From Candidatus Atribacteria bacterium (GTDB taxonomy: Bacteria > Atribacterota > Atribacteria > Atribacterales > Atribacteraceae): a DNA stretch of 7,768 nucleotides. The stretch covers positions 1 through 7,768 of the forward strand of contig JAPLGF010000327.1 in the NCBI GenBank assembly GCA_026390275.1, read 5' to 3'. Under the pieces are notes generated by a model. It was not told where the DNA came from, ran no database searches, and saw only the letters and a list, made by a program, of their open reading frames with translations. Positions 1-6,058 of this stretch are shown piece by piece; position 1 is the first letter of the stretch, and each line of letters starts with the position of its first letter. A program made the translations under genes and the position numbers.

Positions 1-1475
1 GTTGCCTTGGTCAGGTTTTCATTGGGGAGGAGGGAGACGAGTTCCCCCCTTACCATGATTCCGATCCGGTGACTGATGGTGAGAATTTCCTGGATATCGG
101 AAGATGCCACCACAATCCCGGCTCCCTGAGTGGCCAGCTCATAGAGGAGACGGTAAATTTCCCGCCGCGAACCAACATCCACTCCCAAGGTAGGTTCATT
201 ACACAGGAAAATCTTTGCTCCCCGGGCGATCCATTTGGCTAAGACAACTTTTTGCTGGTTACCTCCACTCAGGGTGGACACAGTCTGTTCACCTCCGGTA
301 GTACGAATGGAGAGGTTTTTGATCATGGTATTGGTTAATTTTTTCTCCTTCCGACGACTGGGAAGTGGGAGATGAGAAAAACGGCGAAAAGTTTGGAGTA
401 TGGGCAGGGTGATGTTTTCCCGGACCGATTGGGGAAGAATGAGGCCCTGGGTGAGTCGTTCCCCCGGTATCAGGACCAAACCAGTTCGAAGGGCAGAAGG
501 AGGGTGATGGATGGACATCAGGGTACCCTCCACCCGAATATCACCCGTGGATAGATGATGTACACCGTACAACGCTTCCAACAATTCCCCCTGTCCAGCA
601 CCTACCAGCCCGAAGAACCCCAAGATTTCTCCTTGTGCCACTTCGAAACTAACATTTTTAACCCGTCCGGTTCGCGTGGTGAGAGACTGAATGGAAAGGA
701 CTGGCTGGGAACGGTCACAGGGTGGAGGAGAGGGGAATGAAACCGTCGCAGTTTCCCCAGCCATGAGTCGGATTACTTCGGTTTTAGTGGTAAAGGGGAC
801 ATCCAAGGTGGCAACAACCTGGCCGTTACGAAGTATAGTGACCACATCTGCGATTTCAAAGATTTCATCGAGGCGATGTGAAACATAAAGAAATGTGACC
901 CCGGTTTTCTGCAAGTTTCGGATGACTTCCAACAGGACGGTCGTTTCCGTTTCTGAAAGAGAGGCGGTCGGTTCATCCAGGACGATGAACTCGGTTTTTT
1001 CTACCAGAGTCCGGAGGATTTCCACCATGGTTTGTTCCCCCGGAGTGAGTTCGTTCACCGGGACGGAGAGGTTCACGAAGATGTTGAACCGGATAGCTAC
1101 CTGTTGCGCCTCCTTTTTGATAGCTTTCCAATCGACAATACCAGTCTTTCTTCGGGGGTAGGGGCGGCCGAGGAAGAGGTTTTCGAAACCGGTGAAAAAG
1201 GGAACCAGATTCCGGTGCTGGTGTAAAAAGGCGATTCCTGCATTCCGGGAAGCCCGGGGATGGGGGAAGACCACTGGTTTCCCTTTCCAGAGAATGATCC
1301 CGGAATCGGCTTGTTGTGCCCCGGTGATGATCTGTATGAGCGTTGATTTCCCGGCTCCATTTTCCCCCACCAGAGCATGAACCTCACCATTTTGAATGGT
1401 GAAATTGATCTCCTGCAGAGCAATCACCCCGGGATATTTTTTGGTGATGTTTCGAAATTCCAGCAAGTTGTCCAC
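1..1475 (-). CDS. Sugar ABC transporter ATP-binding protein (RbsA/MglA-type, two NBDs), 3' end cut by window edge
   Basis: This is the cytoplasmic ATPase of a CUT2 sugar importer; it powers uptake of a monosaccharide delivered by the binding protein encoded just upstream. Translation from GTG at 1475 stays open for 491 codons to base 1, close to the family's usual length of about 500, so only the last residues are missing. NBD1 has Walker A GENGAGKST (37-45), Q-loop Gln86, a variant signature LTPGEQ (143-148), Walker B VLDEPT (165-170) and switch His200. NBD2 has the lysine-less Walker A GLVGAGQGE (289-297) usual in this family, signature LSGGNQQ (402-408) and a Walker B reading FLCNEPT, with Asn426 where Asp is normal. 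The consensus ATP site (NBD1 Walker motifs plus NBD2 LSGGNQ) looks intact. The start lies 22 bp after the binding-protein stop with only a weak Shine-Dalgarno (AAGAG, about 12 nt upstream), so translation is probably coupled. The substrate is not readable from this gene. Confidence 0.93.
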   Translation of the reverse strand, partial: MDNLLEFRNITKKYPGVIALQEINFTIQNGEVHALVGENGAGKSTLIQIITGAQQADSGIILWKGKPVVFPHPRASRNAGIAFLHQHRNLVPFFTGFENLFLGRPYPRRKTGIVDWKAIKKEAQQVAIRFNIFVNLSVPVNELTPGEQTMVEILRTLVEKTEFIVLDEPTASLSETETTVLLEVIRNLQKTGVTFLYVSHRLDEIFEIADVVTILRNGQVVATLDVPFTTKTEVIRLMAGETATVSFPSPPPCDRSQPVLSIQSLTTRTGRVKNVSFEVAQGEILGFFGLVGAGQGELLEALYGVHHLSTGDIRVEGTLMSIHHPPSALRTGLVLIPGERLTQGLILPQSVRENITLPILQTFRRFSHLPLPSRRKEKKLTNTMIKNLSIRTTGGEQTVSTLSGGNQQKVVLAKWIARGAKIFLCNEPTLGVDVGSRREIYRLLYELATQGAGIVVASSDIQEILTISHRIGIMVRGELVSLLPNENLTKA

Positions 1476-1497
1476 GGCCGCACCGATCTCTTGATAT

Positions 1498-2409
1498 TTA
1501 CTCTTTGGTGATGAGGGTCGAAGGGGTATACAGCTCAATGGAGCTTGCTCCTTGTCCAGTAAAAATCCGTTCCAGTTGTTGAATCAGGACCCTGGCCATA
1601 CCCACGAAGTCCTGGGAAACAGTGGCAATGAGCGGAGATCCCTTTTTGATAAAGTCCACCGCCTGGGTGGTCCCATCGATTCCAGTCACCACGATTTCTT
1701 TTTGCCGTCCGGCAGCGACGATGGCCTGCATCGCTCCGATGGCAGGTTCATCCCATCCCGCCCACACTGCCTTGATGGAGCCGGGCTGTGGGTGGGCAAT
1801 CAAAATACTTTCCATGGCTTTCCTGGCATCTTCGATGGGCCCCGGAACCTGAACGTGATGTTCGGTGAGGACTTTGATATCCAGGTTCTCCAAAAGTATG
1901 GCATCCAGTATCTGAGTTCTTTTTCGAACACCGTGATGCGGACGATGGGTGAAAACCACAATGTTTCCAGCTCGACCAATGGCGTTGAAAAGGTAGGTGG
2001 TCATCATAGCGGACATCACGTAATTATTGGAAGTTACATTACATGTCACTCCCGGAATCCAACCGGCGTCTCCGCCCAAAACCGGGATCTGTGCTGCATT
2101 GGCTTTTTTTATCTGATCTTTGAGTTGATTGGGGTCTGCCATACCCAGGACGATGGCATCCACCTTCCGGGAAATCATATCTTCCATCCGGCTGGCCAGG
2201 GCTCCGAAGTCACCCTTGGTATCGACGGTGATGACATCCCATCCTTTTGTTCCCGCTTCCGTTTCAAAGGCTTTGATCATTTCATTGGTTGTCACCGAAG
2301 CAAGATAGGGGGTGAGCATGGCCACGGTCTTTTTCTCCGCTGCTAACGATCCCACCGTACAGGTAAAAAACAGAGCAACCATCAGAATCCCGATCATGAG
2401 TTGTCGCAT
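1498..2409 (-). CDS. Periplasmic sugar-binding protein of a CUT2 ABC importer (RbsB-like, Peripla_BP_4)
   Basis: This is the solute receptor that captures a sugar outside the membrane and delivers it to the CUT2 permease. The 303-residue protein is normal for the family. It starts with a Sec signal peptide: Arg2, hydrophobic core about 4-20, likely cleavage after SLAA (24/25). Cys17 is preceded by Thr and does not form a lipobox. Two Rossmann-like lobes follow. Family-type ligand contacts can be seen in the HRPHHGVRKR stretch (155-164), GWDEPA with Asp220 (218-223), TGIDG with Asp245 (242-246) and SQD with Gln266 (265-267). The ATG is preceded by GGAGG with a 7-nt spacer. The gene lies 70 bp after trpA and 22 bp before the ATPase gene on the same strand. 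A permease gene is expected beyond base 1. The cargo cannot be named; autoinducer-2 or purine-nucleoside relatives cannot be excluded. Confidence 0.92.
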   Translation of the reverse strand: MRQLMIGILMVALFFTCTVGSLAAEKKTVAMLTPYLASVTTNEMIKAFETEAGTKGWDVITVDTKGDFGALASRMEDMISRKVDAIVLGMADPNQLKDQIKKANAAQIPVLGGDAGWIPGVTCNVTSNNYVMSAMMTTYLFNAIGRAGNIVVFTHRPHHGVRKRTQILDAILLENLDIKVLTEHHVQVPGPIEDARKAMESILIAHPQPGSIKAVWAGWDEPAIGAMQAIVAAGRQKEIVVTGIDGTTQAVDFIKKGSPLIATVSQDFVGMARVLIQQLERIFTGQGASSIELYTPSTLITKE

Positions 2410-2439
2410 TTTTTTTCCTCCTTTATGGTTTATTTCTCT

Positions 2440-2445
2440 ATCATA
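2440..2445 (-). promoter_or_regulatory. Possible -10 element upstream of the sugar-binding protein gene
   Basis: On the minus strand TATGAT (5 of 6 matches to TATAAT) lies about 30 bp before the binding-protein ATG. No good -35 box stands 16-18 bp upstream; that position is taken by a palindrome. If real, the promoter probably needs an activator, or transcription may simply read through from trpA. Confidence 0.25.
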
Positions 2446-2453
2446 ATGCAGAT

Positions 2454-2476
2454 GATGAATTCATCTCCCGGGAGAT
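2454..2476. repeat. Two overlapping perfect palindromes between trpA and the binding-protein gene; candidate operator
   Basis: GATGAATTCATC (2454-2465) is a perfect 12-bp palindrome and ATCTCCCGGGAGAT (2463-2476) a perfect 14-bp one; they share three bases. They sit 4 bp or more past the trpA stop and immediately upstream of the possible -10 of the binding-protein gene. No T-run follows on either strand, so a Rho-independent terminator is unlikely. A repressor or activator site for the sugar operon is the natural reading, but it is inferred from symmetry and position only. Confidence 0.4.
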
Positions 2477-2479
2477 CCC

Positions 2480-3271
2480 TCACCGTCTGCTTATTTCATC
2501 TAGGGCGTTACGGAAACTACCGATCATCCGGGAAAACTGATCCCGGAAATCTGGTTCGGAGTGATGATCGATGATGACTTTCATGATGGCGGTCCCCACA
2601 ATCACTCCATCGGCGATCAATCCCACTGACCTTGCCACGTCCGGTGAACTCACCCCGAAACCAATCAGGAGGGGGATACTGATATGGGCCCGGAGGATAT
2701 TGACCATCTGTGGCAGGTGGTTGGTTTCGATATGCGTATTTCCGGTGGTTCCTTTGCCTGATACCAGATAGACGAATCCCCGACTTTCCTTCCCGATGGC
2801 CGCCAGACGTTCAGGGGAAGTGTTGGTGGACGCCAGGATGATGATGGAGAGATCTTCTGCGGCTGGTTGCAGGAAAGGGCGGGCTTCTAAGGGGAAGTCC
2901 GCCACGATCAGCCCCTGGAATCCGGCTTCCCGGAAATCCCGGCCAAACCGTTCCACACCGTAGTGATAGACGATGTTTCCGTAGGTCATGGCGATAAGGG
3001 GAACGCCCAACCCAGCCTTTCCCAGGGTTTCTGCCACTATTCGGGGGGTTACCCCGTTTTGGAGGGCTTGGTAGGAAGCGTGCTGCAAGACCGGTCCATC
3101 AGCCACCGGATCGGAGTGGGGGATCCCGATTTCAATGGCATCCGCTCCCTGATCCCGACAGATTCTGACCAGATCCAGAAAGGTATGAACATCCGGATAC
3201 CCGAAGGTAAGGTAGGGTAGAAAGAGTTTTTTCTGTTTTCCAGAAAGACTTTCTGCCAGGTGATCAGTCAT
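2480..3271 (-). CDS. trpA: Tryptophan synthase alpha subunit
   Basis: TrpA cleaves indole-3-glycerol phosphate to indole and glyceraldehyde 3-phosphate, normally passing indole through a tunnel to TrpB. The 263-residue TIM barrel is full length. The catalytic pair is present: Glu47 in EIGIPHSDP and Asp58 in VADGP, matching E. coli Glu49 and Asp60. Other hallmarks are LPYLTFGYPD (18-27), MTYGNIVYHYGVERF (95-109), GLIVADFP (120-127) and the phosphate-binding GFGVSSP (204-210). The mobile loop 6 reads LVSGKGTTG (169-177) where E. coli has LLSRAGVTG; the Thr-Gly pair is kept but the Arg is lost. ATG overlaps the trpB stop as ATGA, with AAGGAG 9 nt upstream inside the end of trpB, so translation is probably coupled. 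No other trp biosynthesis gene is in view. The TrpB partner is truncated, so the complex may be impaired. Confidence 0.93.
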   Translation of the reverse strand: MTDHLAESLSGKQKKLFLPYLTFGYPDVHTFLDLVRICRDQGADAIEIGIPHSDPVADGPVLQHASYQALQNGVTPRIVAETLGKAGLGVPLIAMTYGNIVYHYGVERFGRDFREAGFQGLIVADFPLEARPFLQPAAEDLSIIILASTNTSPERLAAIGKESRGFVYLVSGKGTTGNTHIETNHLPQMVNILRAHISIPLLIGFGVSSPDVARSVGLIADGVIVGTAIMKVIIDHHSEPDFRDQFSRMIGSFRNALDEISRR

Positions 3272-4311
3272 TTTTCACCACTCCTTTCCGATAGGGAAAG
3301 ATTAATGAAAGCCTCGAGTGCTTGGTCATCGGTGACCGAGACATATTCGGCTCGCCCACTGGTGAAGAGAGAGCTGTGTTCGGGGCCCACTCCCGGGTAG
3401 TCAAGTCCGGCAGCGACCGAATGGGTGTCGGAGATCTGACCGTTCTCATCCTGCAGGATGTAACTCAAACTCCCATGAAGAATCCCTTGGGAACCTCTTT
3501 CGATGCTGGCGGCGTGTTTCCCACTATCCAGGCCCAGCCCCCCGGCTTCCACGCCGATCAACCGGACCTCCCGATGGGGAACAAACCCGTGGAAAATTCC
3601 CATGGCGTTACTTCCCCCTCCTACGCAGGCCACCACCACATCCGGGAGTTTTCCTTCCGTCTCCAGGATTTGCTGCTTTGCTTCCCGACTGATGACAGAC
3701 TGGAAATCGCGTACCATCCGGGGGTAGGGGTCCGGTCCCACCACCGAGCCGATCACGTAGTGAGTGTGGTCAACATTTCTCACCCAATCCCGCAGGGCTT
3801 CATTGATAGCATCTTTCAATGTCTGGCTTCCAGAAGTGACCGGAATGACTTCCGTCCCCAAGACCTCCATGCGGAACACATTGAGTTTCTGACGTTCCAC
3901 ATCCACCGCTCCCATGTACACCTGGCACTCCAAATCGAAAAGGGCACAGGCAGTGGCAGTGGCGACTCCATGTTGTCCCGCTCCGGTTTCGGCAATAATC
4001 CGTTTCTTCCCCATCTTTTTCGCCAGCAGAACCTGCCCCAGAGTGTTGTTGATCTTGTGGGACCCGGTGTGGTTCAGGTCCTCCCGCTTGAGATAGACCC
4101 GGGCCCCTCCCAAAGAATCCGTGAAGCGGGAAGCATAGTAAAGAGGGGAGGGCCGTCCGGCGTATTGAGACAGGTAATACTTCAGCTCCTTCTGAAACTC
4201 CGGGTCGCGGGAAAAGTGATCATACGCTTCGTCCAGTTCATTCAGAGGATACATCAGGACTTCCGGGACAAATCGTCCTCCAAATTCCCCCATGAATCCA
4301 TAGAGACTCAT
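3268..4311 (-). CDS. trpB: Tryptophan synthase beta subunit, truncated at the C-terminus
   Basis: TrpB is the PLP enzyme that condenses indole with serine to give tryptophan. This is the TrpB1 type that pairs with TrpA. The N-terminus MGEFGGRFVPE is typical. Visible sites are the PLP lysine K86 in HTGSHKINN, catalytic Glu108 in AETGAGQHG, the phosphate-binding GGGSNA (231-236) and Asp304 in GLDYPGVGP. Homology to E. coli TrpB continues through ALEAFINLSLSE (331-342, E. coli ALEAFKTLCLHE), then the protein ends after RSGEK at 347 residues. E. coli TrpB has 397, so about 47 residues are missing, including the part with the Ser377 that contacts the PLP ring nitrogen and the NLSGRGDKD motif. A one-base shift after Glu342 would read EGVV, like the family's EGII, but meets a stop after three more residues. 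The missing part is not found in any frame, because trpA begins here. The gene may be non-functional. AAAGGA lies 11 nt before the ATG. Confidence 0.85.
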   Translation of the reverse strand: MSLYGFMGEFGGRFVPEVLMYPLNELDEAYDHFSRDPEFQKELKYYLSQYAGRPSPLYYASRFTDSLGGARVYLKREDLNHTGSHKINNTLGQVLLAKKMGKKRIIAETGAGQHGVATATACALFDLECQVYMGAVDVERQKLNVFRMEVLGTEVIPVTSGSQTLKDAINEALRDWVRNVDHTHYVIGSVVGPDPYPRMVRDFQSVISREAKQQILETEGKLPDVVVACVGGGSNAMGIFHGFVPHREVRLIGVEAGGLGLDSGKHAASIERGSQGILHGSLSYILQDENGQISDTHSVAAGLDYPGVGPEHSSLFTSGRAEYVSVTDDQALEAFINLSLSERSGEK

Positions 4312-4382
4312 TCTCTCTCACATCCTTTCCGGGAAGACGTGTGTCCGTATCGGTTCAACGAAAGTAGGAAGAACAAAAGGTC

Positions 4383-4421
4383 TGAATAGCGGAGGGGGAA
4401 CGGGAAGAGGGTCGCTATTCA
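4383..4421. repeat. Perfect 9-bp inverted repeat with a 21-nt polypurine/polypyrimidine loop in the trpB leader
   Basis: TGAATAGCG (4383-4391) and CGCTATTCA (4413-4421) are exact inverted copies with centres 30 bp apart. The 21 bases between are nearly all purine on the plus strand and so pyrimidine-rich in the trpB transcript. The repeat lies within the first bases downstream of the predicted trpB start site (about 4425). It could be a 5' mRNA hairpin, an operator overlapping the start site or part of an attenuator. No T-run follows it on the minus strand, so it is not a plain terminator. Confidence 0.5.
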
Positions 4422-4431
4422 CTTTCCAATA

Positions 4432-4460
4432 AATAAAGCACAAAGACCAGTTTTTGTCAA
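4432..4460 (-). promoter_or_regulatory. Predicted sigma-70-type promoter of trpBA
   Basis: On the minus strand a perfect TTGACA (4460-4455) is followed by a 17-bp spacer and TTTATT (4437-4432; 4 of 6). Transcription would start near 4425, about 114 bp before the trpB ATG. The heptamer GACCAGT (plus strand) occurs at 4445-4451 and 4462-4468, 17 bp apart on either side of the -35 box, and could bind a regulator. Confidence 0.55.
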
Positions 4461-4525
4461 TGACCAGTGATTGAAAATGGACATGACCTCCTGGAGTAAT
4501 AAATAAAATCATACCTTTCTTTAAA

Positions 4526-4554
4526 TTGACATTGTCCATCAAGAAAACTAAAAT
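4526..4554 (+). promoter_or_regulatory. Predicted sigma-70-type promoter of the isomerase/epimerase gene
   Basis: TTGACA (4526-4531), a 17-bp spacer and TAAAAT (4549-4554; 5 of 6) make a near-consensus promoter. Transcription would start near 4561, giving a leader of about 38 nt. It is divergent from the trpB promoter, with 65 bp between the two -35 boxes. This gap has room for a shared regulator; a weak inverted pair ATGGACA (4477-4483) / TGTCCAT (4533-4539) reaches into the spacer. Confidence 0.65.
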
Positions 4555-4598
4555 CGGAACGAGATGAGAGCGTCAAGAAAGGGAGGCACCACCATATC

Positions 4599-5453
4599 AT
4601 GAAAATCAGTATTTTGAGTTCTGCTTATATATTGAGGCATACACTGGAAGAATCGATTGAGAAAGCGTCAGAGGCTGGTTACGATGCGATCGATTTTTTC
4701 GCAAGTTATCCCCATGCTGAGCCGCGGGTCATTGATAAGAAGAGCAGGGAGAAACTTCGTATACTGGCTGACCAACATGGTCTGGCGATTAACCAAATCG
4801 CCTCCTACGGAAACCCTACCACCGGTTTTTTTGCTGAGATGGAAGGATACGTTACCGCGCAGATTGAGCGTCTTGAGTTTGCCAAAGATGTGGGTGCCCA
4901 TCATGTCGAACTAGTACCAGGTTTTACTCGCCCTGATCTTCCCAAGGAATTGACCTGGAAATGGGCAGTGGAAGGTCATAAACGGATTGCTGAATATGGA
5001 GAAAAAATCGGTATCCCAATTGCTATTGAATTCGAACCGGTTCAACCCAACCAGGAAATGTGGGGACGACCCATGCCGCCCAATGTTTACGATTTAAAGT
5101 CTCTCAAACGGTTCATCGATGATGTGGGTGGAAATTGCCAGGCGAATCTGGATATCGGACATTGCAACATTGTCGCAAAGGGTCATCCCGAAAGCGTCAA
5201 AGATGACTTACTTGCCCTCCGGGGATGTATTATTGGGGTTCATTGCAACGATAATGACGGGATTTCGGATTTAAACCTGGTTCCAGGTAGAGGGACGTGC
5301 GATTTTTCATATTATATCAATCTTTTAAACGAGATGGGGTATGACCGGTATGTTGGCATCGAACTGGAAGGAGAAGATAACCCCATTCCCGCCGCCAGGG
5401 AATCAATCAAACTCATCAAGGATATTATGGTGAAAATTAACGCATATAAATAA
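4599..5453 (+). CDS. Sugar phosphate isomerase/epimerase (xylose isomerase-like TIM barrel, AP_endonuc_2 family)
   Basis: This is a 284-residue cytoplasmic metal-dependent TIM-barrel enzyme of the family that holds tagatose/psicose 3-epimerases, inosose and hydroxypyruvate isomerases and IolE/IolI proteins. Likely metal ligands lie at strand ends: Glu144 or Glu146 in IAIEFEP, Asp185 in NLDIGH (with His188), His215 in GVHCNDNDG and Glu255 or Glu257 in GIELEGE. The PGRGTCDF stretch (229-236) with Arg231 is characteristic of the sugar isomerases and epimerases and argues against a DNA endonuclease IV role. GGGAGG at 4581-4586 lies 12 nt before the ATG. The gene is monocistronic or leads the plus-strand importer 283 bp downstream, with a terminator-like hairpin between. 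Epimerisation or isomerisation of an imported sugar is the likely job; the substrate cannot be told from the sequence. Confidence 0.88.
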   Translation: MKISILSSAYILRHTLEESIEKASEAGYDAIDFFASYPHAEPRVIDKKSREKLRILADQHGLAINQIASYGNPTTGFFAEMEGYVTAQIERLEFAKDVGAHHVELVPGFTRPDLPKELTWKWAVEGHKRIAEYGEKIGIPIAIEFEPVQPNQEMWGRPMPPNVYDLKSLKRFIDDVGGNCQANLDIGHCNIVAKGHPESVKDDLLALRGCIIGVHCNDNDGISDLNLVPGRGTCDFSYYINLLNEMGYDRYVGIELEGEDNPIPAARESIKLIKDIMVKINAYK

Positions 5454-5563
5454 TTTTTGAGGGGGAAAAGATTCCTTCCCCACCACGGAGAATAGAGGAG
5501 ATTTTAATATCTACAAATACCTACAAGCGAACAGTAATGTTCTCATCCCAAACGATATTTTTA

Positions 5564-5623
5564 CGACGTGAGGATCTCTACCGTTAGAATTTTGAAAAAT
5601 AGGAACCTTACGTCGCATTTTTT
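5564..5623 (+). terminator. Candidate Rho-independent terminator after the isomerase gene
   Basis: CGACGTGAGG (5564-5573) pairs with CCTTACGTCG (5606-5615) over ten positions with one G-U, and a run of six T follows at 5618-5623. The loop is long (32 nt) but contains its own short ATTTT/AAAAT pairing (around 5589-5600). It is oriented for plus-strand transcripts, about 110 bp past the isomerase stop. It could equally be the 3' end of a small leader RNA or an attenuator for the importer. A second weak hairpin, GGGGAA/TTCCCC (5462-5481), lacks a T-run. Confidence 0.45.
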
Positions 5624-5640
5624 ATACAAGAACGTGTTCC

Positions 5641-5669
5641 TTGGAATGACCAATGATAGACTGTATACG
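5641..5669 (+). promoter_or_regulatory. Possible promoter of the plus-strand sugar importer
   Basis: TTGGAA (5641-5646; 4 of 6), a 17-bp spacer and TATACG (5664-5669; 4 of 6) stand about 67 bp before the ATPase start, downstream of the terminator-like hairpin. The match is only moderate. TTCATGGT repeats begin two bases after the -10 and would overlap the start site. Confidence 0.35.
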
Positions 5670-5670
5670 G

Positions 5671-5689
5671 TTCATGGTCTTTTCATGGT
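5671..5689 (+). repeat. Tandem TTCATGGT octamers 11 bp apart; candidate regulator site
   Basis: TTCATGGT occurs at 5671-5678 and again at 5682-5689, an 11-bp period that puts both copies on about the same face of the helix. Sitting over the predicted start site of the importer operon, they are a plausible operator. No known regulator motif is recognised. Confidence 0.35.
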
Positions 5690-5720
5690 TGGTAACTCCT
5701 AAGTTTTGTTCTGTATAGCT

Positions 5721-5725
5721 GGAGG
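5721..5725 (+). promoter_or_regulatory. Shine-Dalgarno site that fixes the importer ATPase start at 5736
   Basis: GGAGG lies 10 nt before ATG 5736. An in-frame TTG at 5706 would add ten residues that precede the family's normal N-terminus and has no ribosome binding site, so 5736 is preferred. Confidence 0.65.
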
Positions 5726-5735
5726 ATTCGTATTA

Positions 5736-6032
5736 ATGGCTGAGTTCATGTTGAAATTGGAATCTATCTCAAAAGAGTTTTCTGGGGTTCCAGTCTTGAA
5801 TAATATCGATATTGAAATTGAAAAAGGGGAGATTTTCGGCATCATTGGAGAAAACGGAGCCGGTAAATCCACTCTTGTCAAAATCATTGGTGGTATCTAT
5901 CAGCCTTCGAAGGGAAACATATATATACAGGGGGAAAAAGTTGAAATAAGAAACTCAATAATAGCCAAAAAGAGGGGTATTAGCATTATCGCTCAGGAAA
6001 TCAATCTGATCGAAACCCTCAATGTCTTTTAA
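5736..6032 (+). pseudogene. Sugar ABC transporter ATPase (RbsA/MglA-type), N-terminal fragment ended by a premature TAA
   Basis: These 98 residues are the start of a double-NBD CUT2 ATPase that should be about 500 residues long. Walker A GENGAGKST (38-46) and the Q-loop AQEINLIETLNVF (86-98) are normal. The frame then meets TAA at 6030-6032. Reading through the stop gives NIFL, so the stop replaces the Glu of the conserved ENIFLG motif; a single G-to-T change of GAA to TAA explains it. A few codons later the sequence jumps to the Walker B end (EPTT, from 6044) in another frame. The fragment lacks the helical domain, signature and Walker B and cannot be a working ATPase alone. The rest of the gene is in 6059-7075. 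A sequencing or assembly error is a possible alternative to true decay. Confidence 0.85.
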
Positions 6033-6058
6033 AATATTTTTTTGAACCTACAACGGTA

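Noticed and set aside
372..1226. Several short plus-strand frames of 60-88 codons
   Set aside because: All are antisense to the first ATPase gene and have no motif, start signal or neighbour that would support them.
1097..1423. Minus-strand 108-codon frame within the first ATPase gene
   Set aside because: It is out of frame with the intact ATPase reading frame, which carries all the family motifs, so it is a shadow.
1552..2346. Plus-strand open frame of 264 codons opposite the sugar-binding protein gene
   Set aside because: Antisense shadow of a well supported gene; low-complexity His/Gly/Ser-rich translation, no domain and no ribosome binding site.
3322..4389. Long plus-strand open frame of 355 codons opposite trpB
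   Set aside because: It lies wholly antisense to trpB and its upstream region, has no recognisable domain, and is explained by the codon pattern of the GC-rich gene below it.
4318..4542. Minus-strand 74-codon frame ending 6 bp before trpB, with two Trp codons, as a possible trp leader peptide
   Set aside because: The Trp codons are not adjacent, the predicted trpB promoter lies inside the frame so its start would not be transcribed, and no terminator/antiterminator pair follows.
5462..5481. GGGGAA/TTCCCC hairpin right after the isomerase as its terminator
   Set aside because: The stem is only 6 bp with an 8-nt loop and no T-run follows; the hairpin at 5564-5623 is the better candidate.
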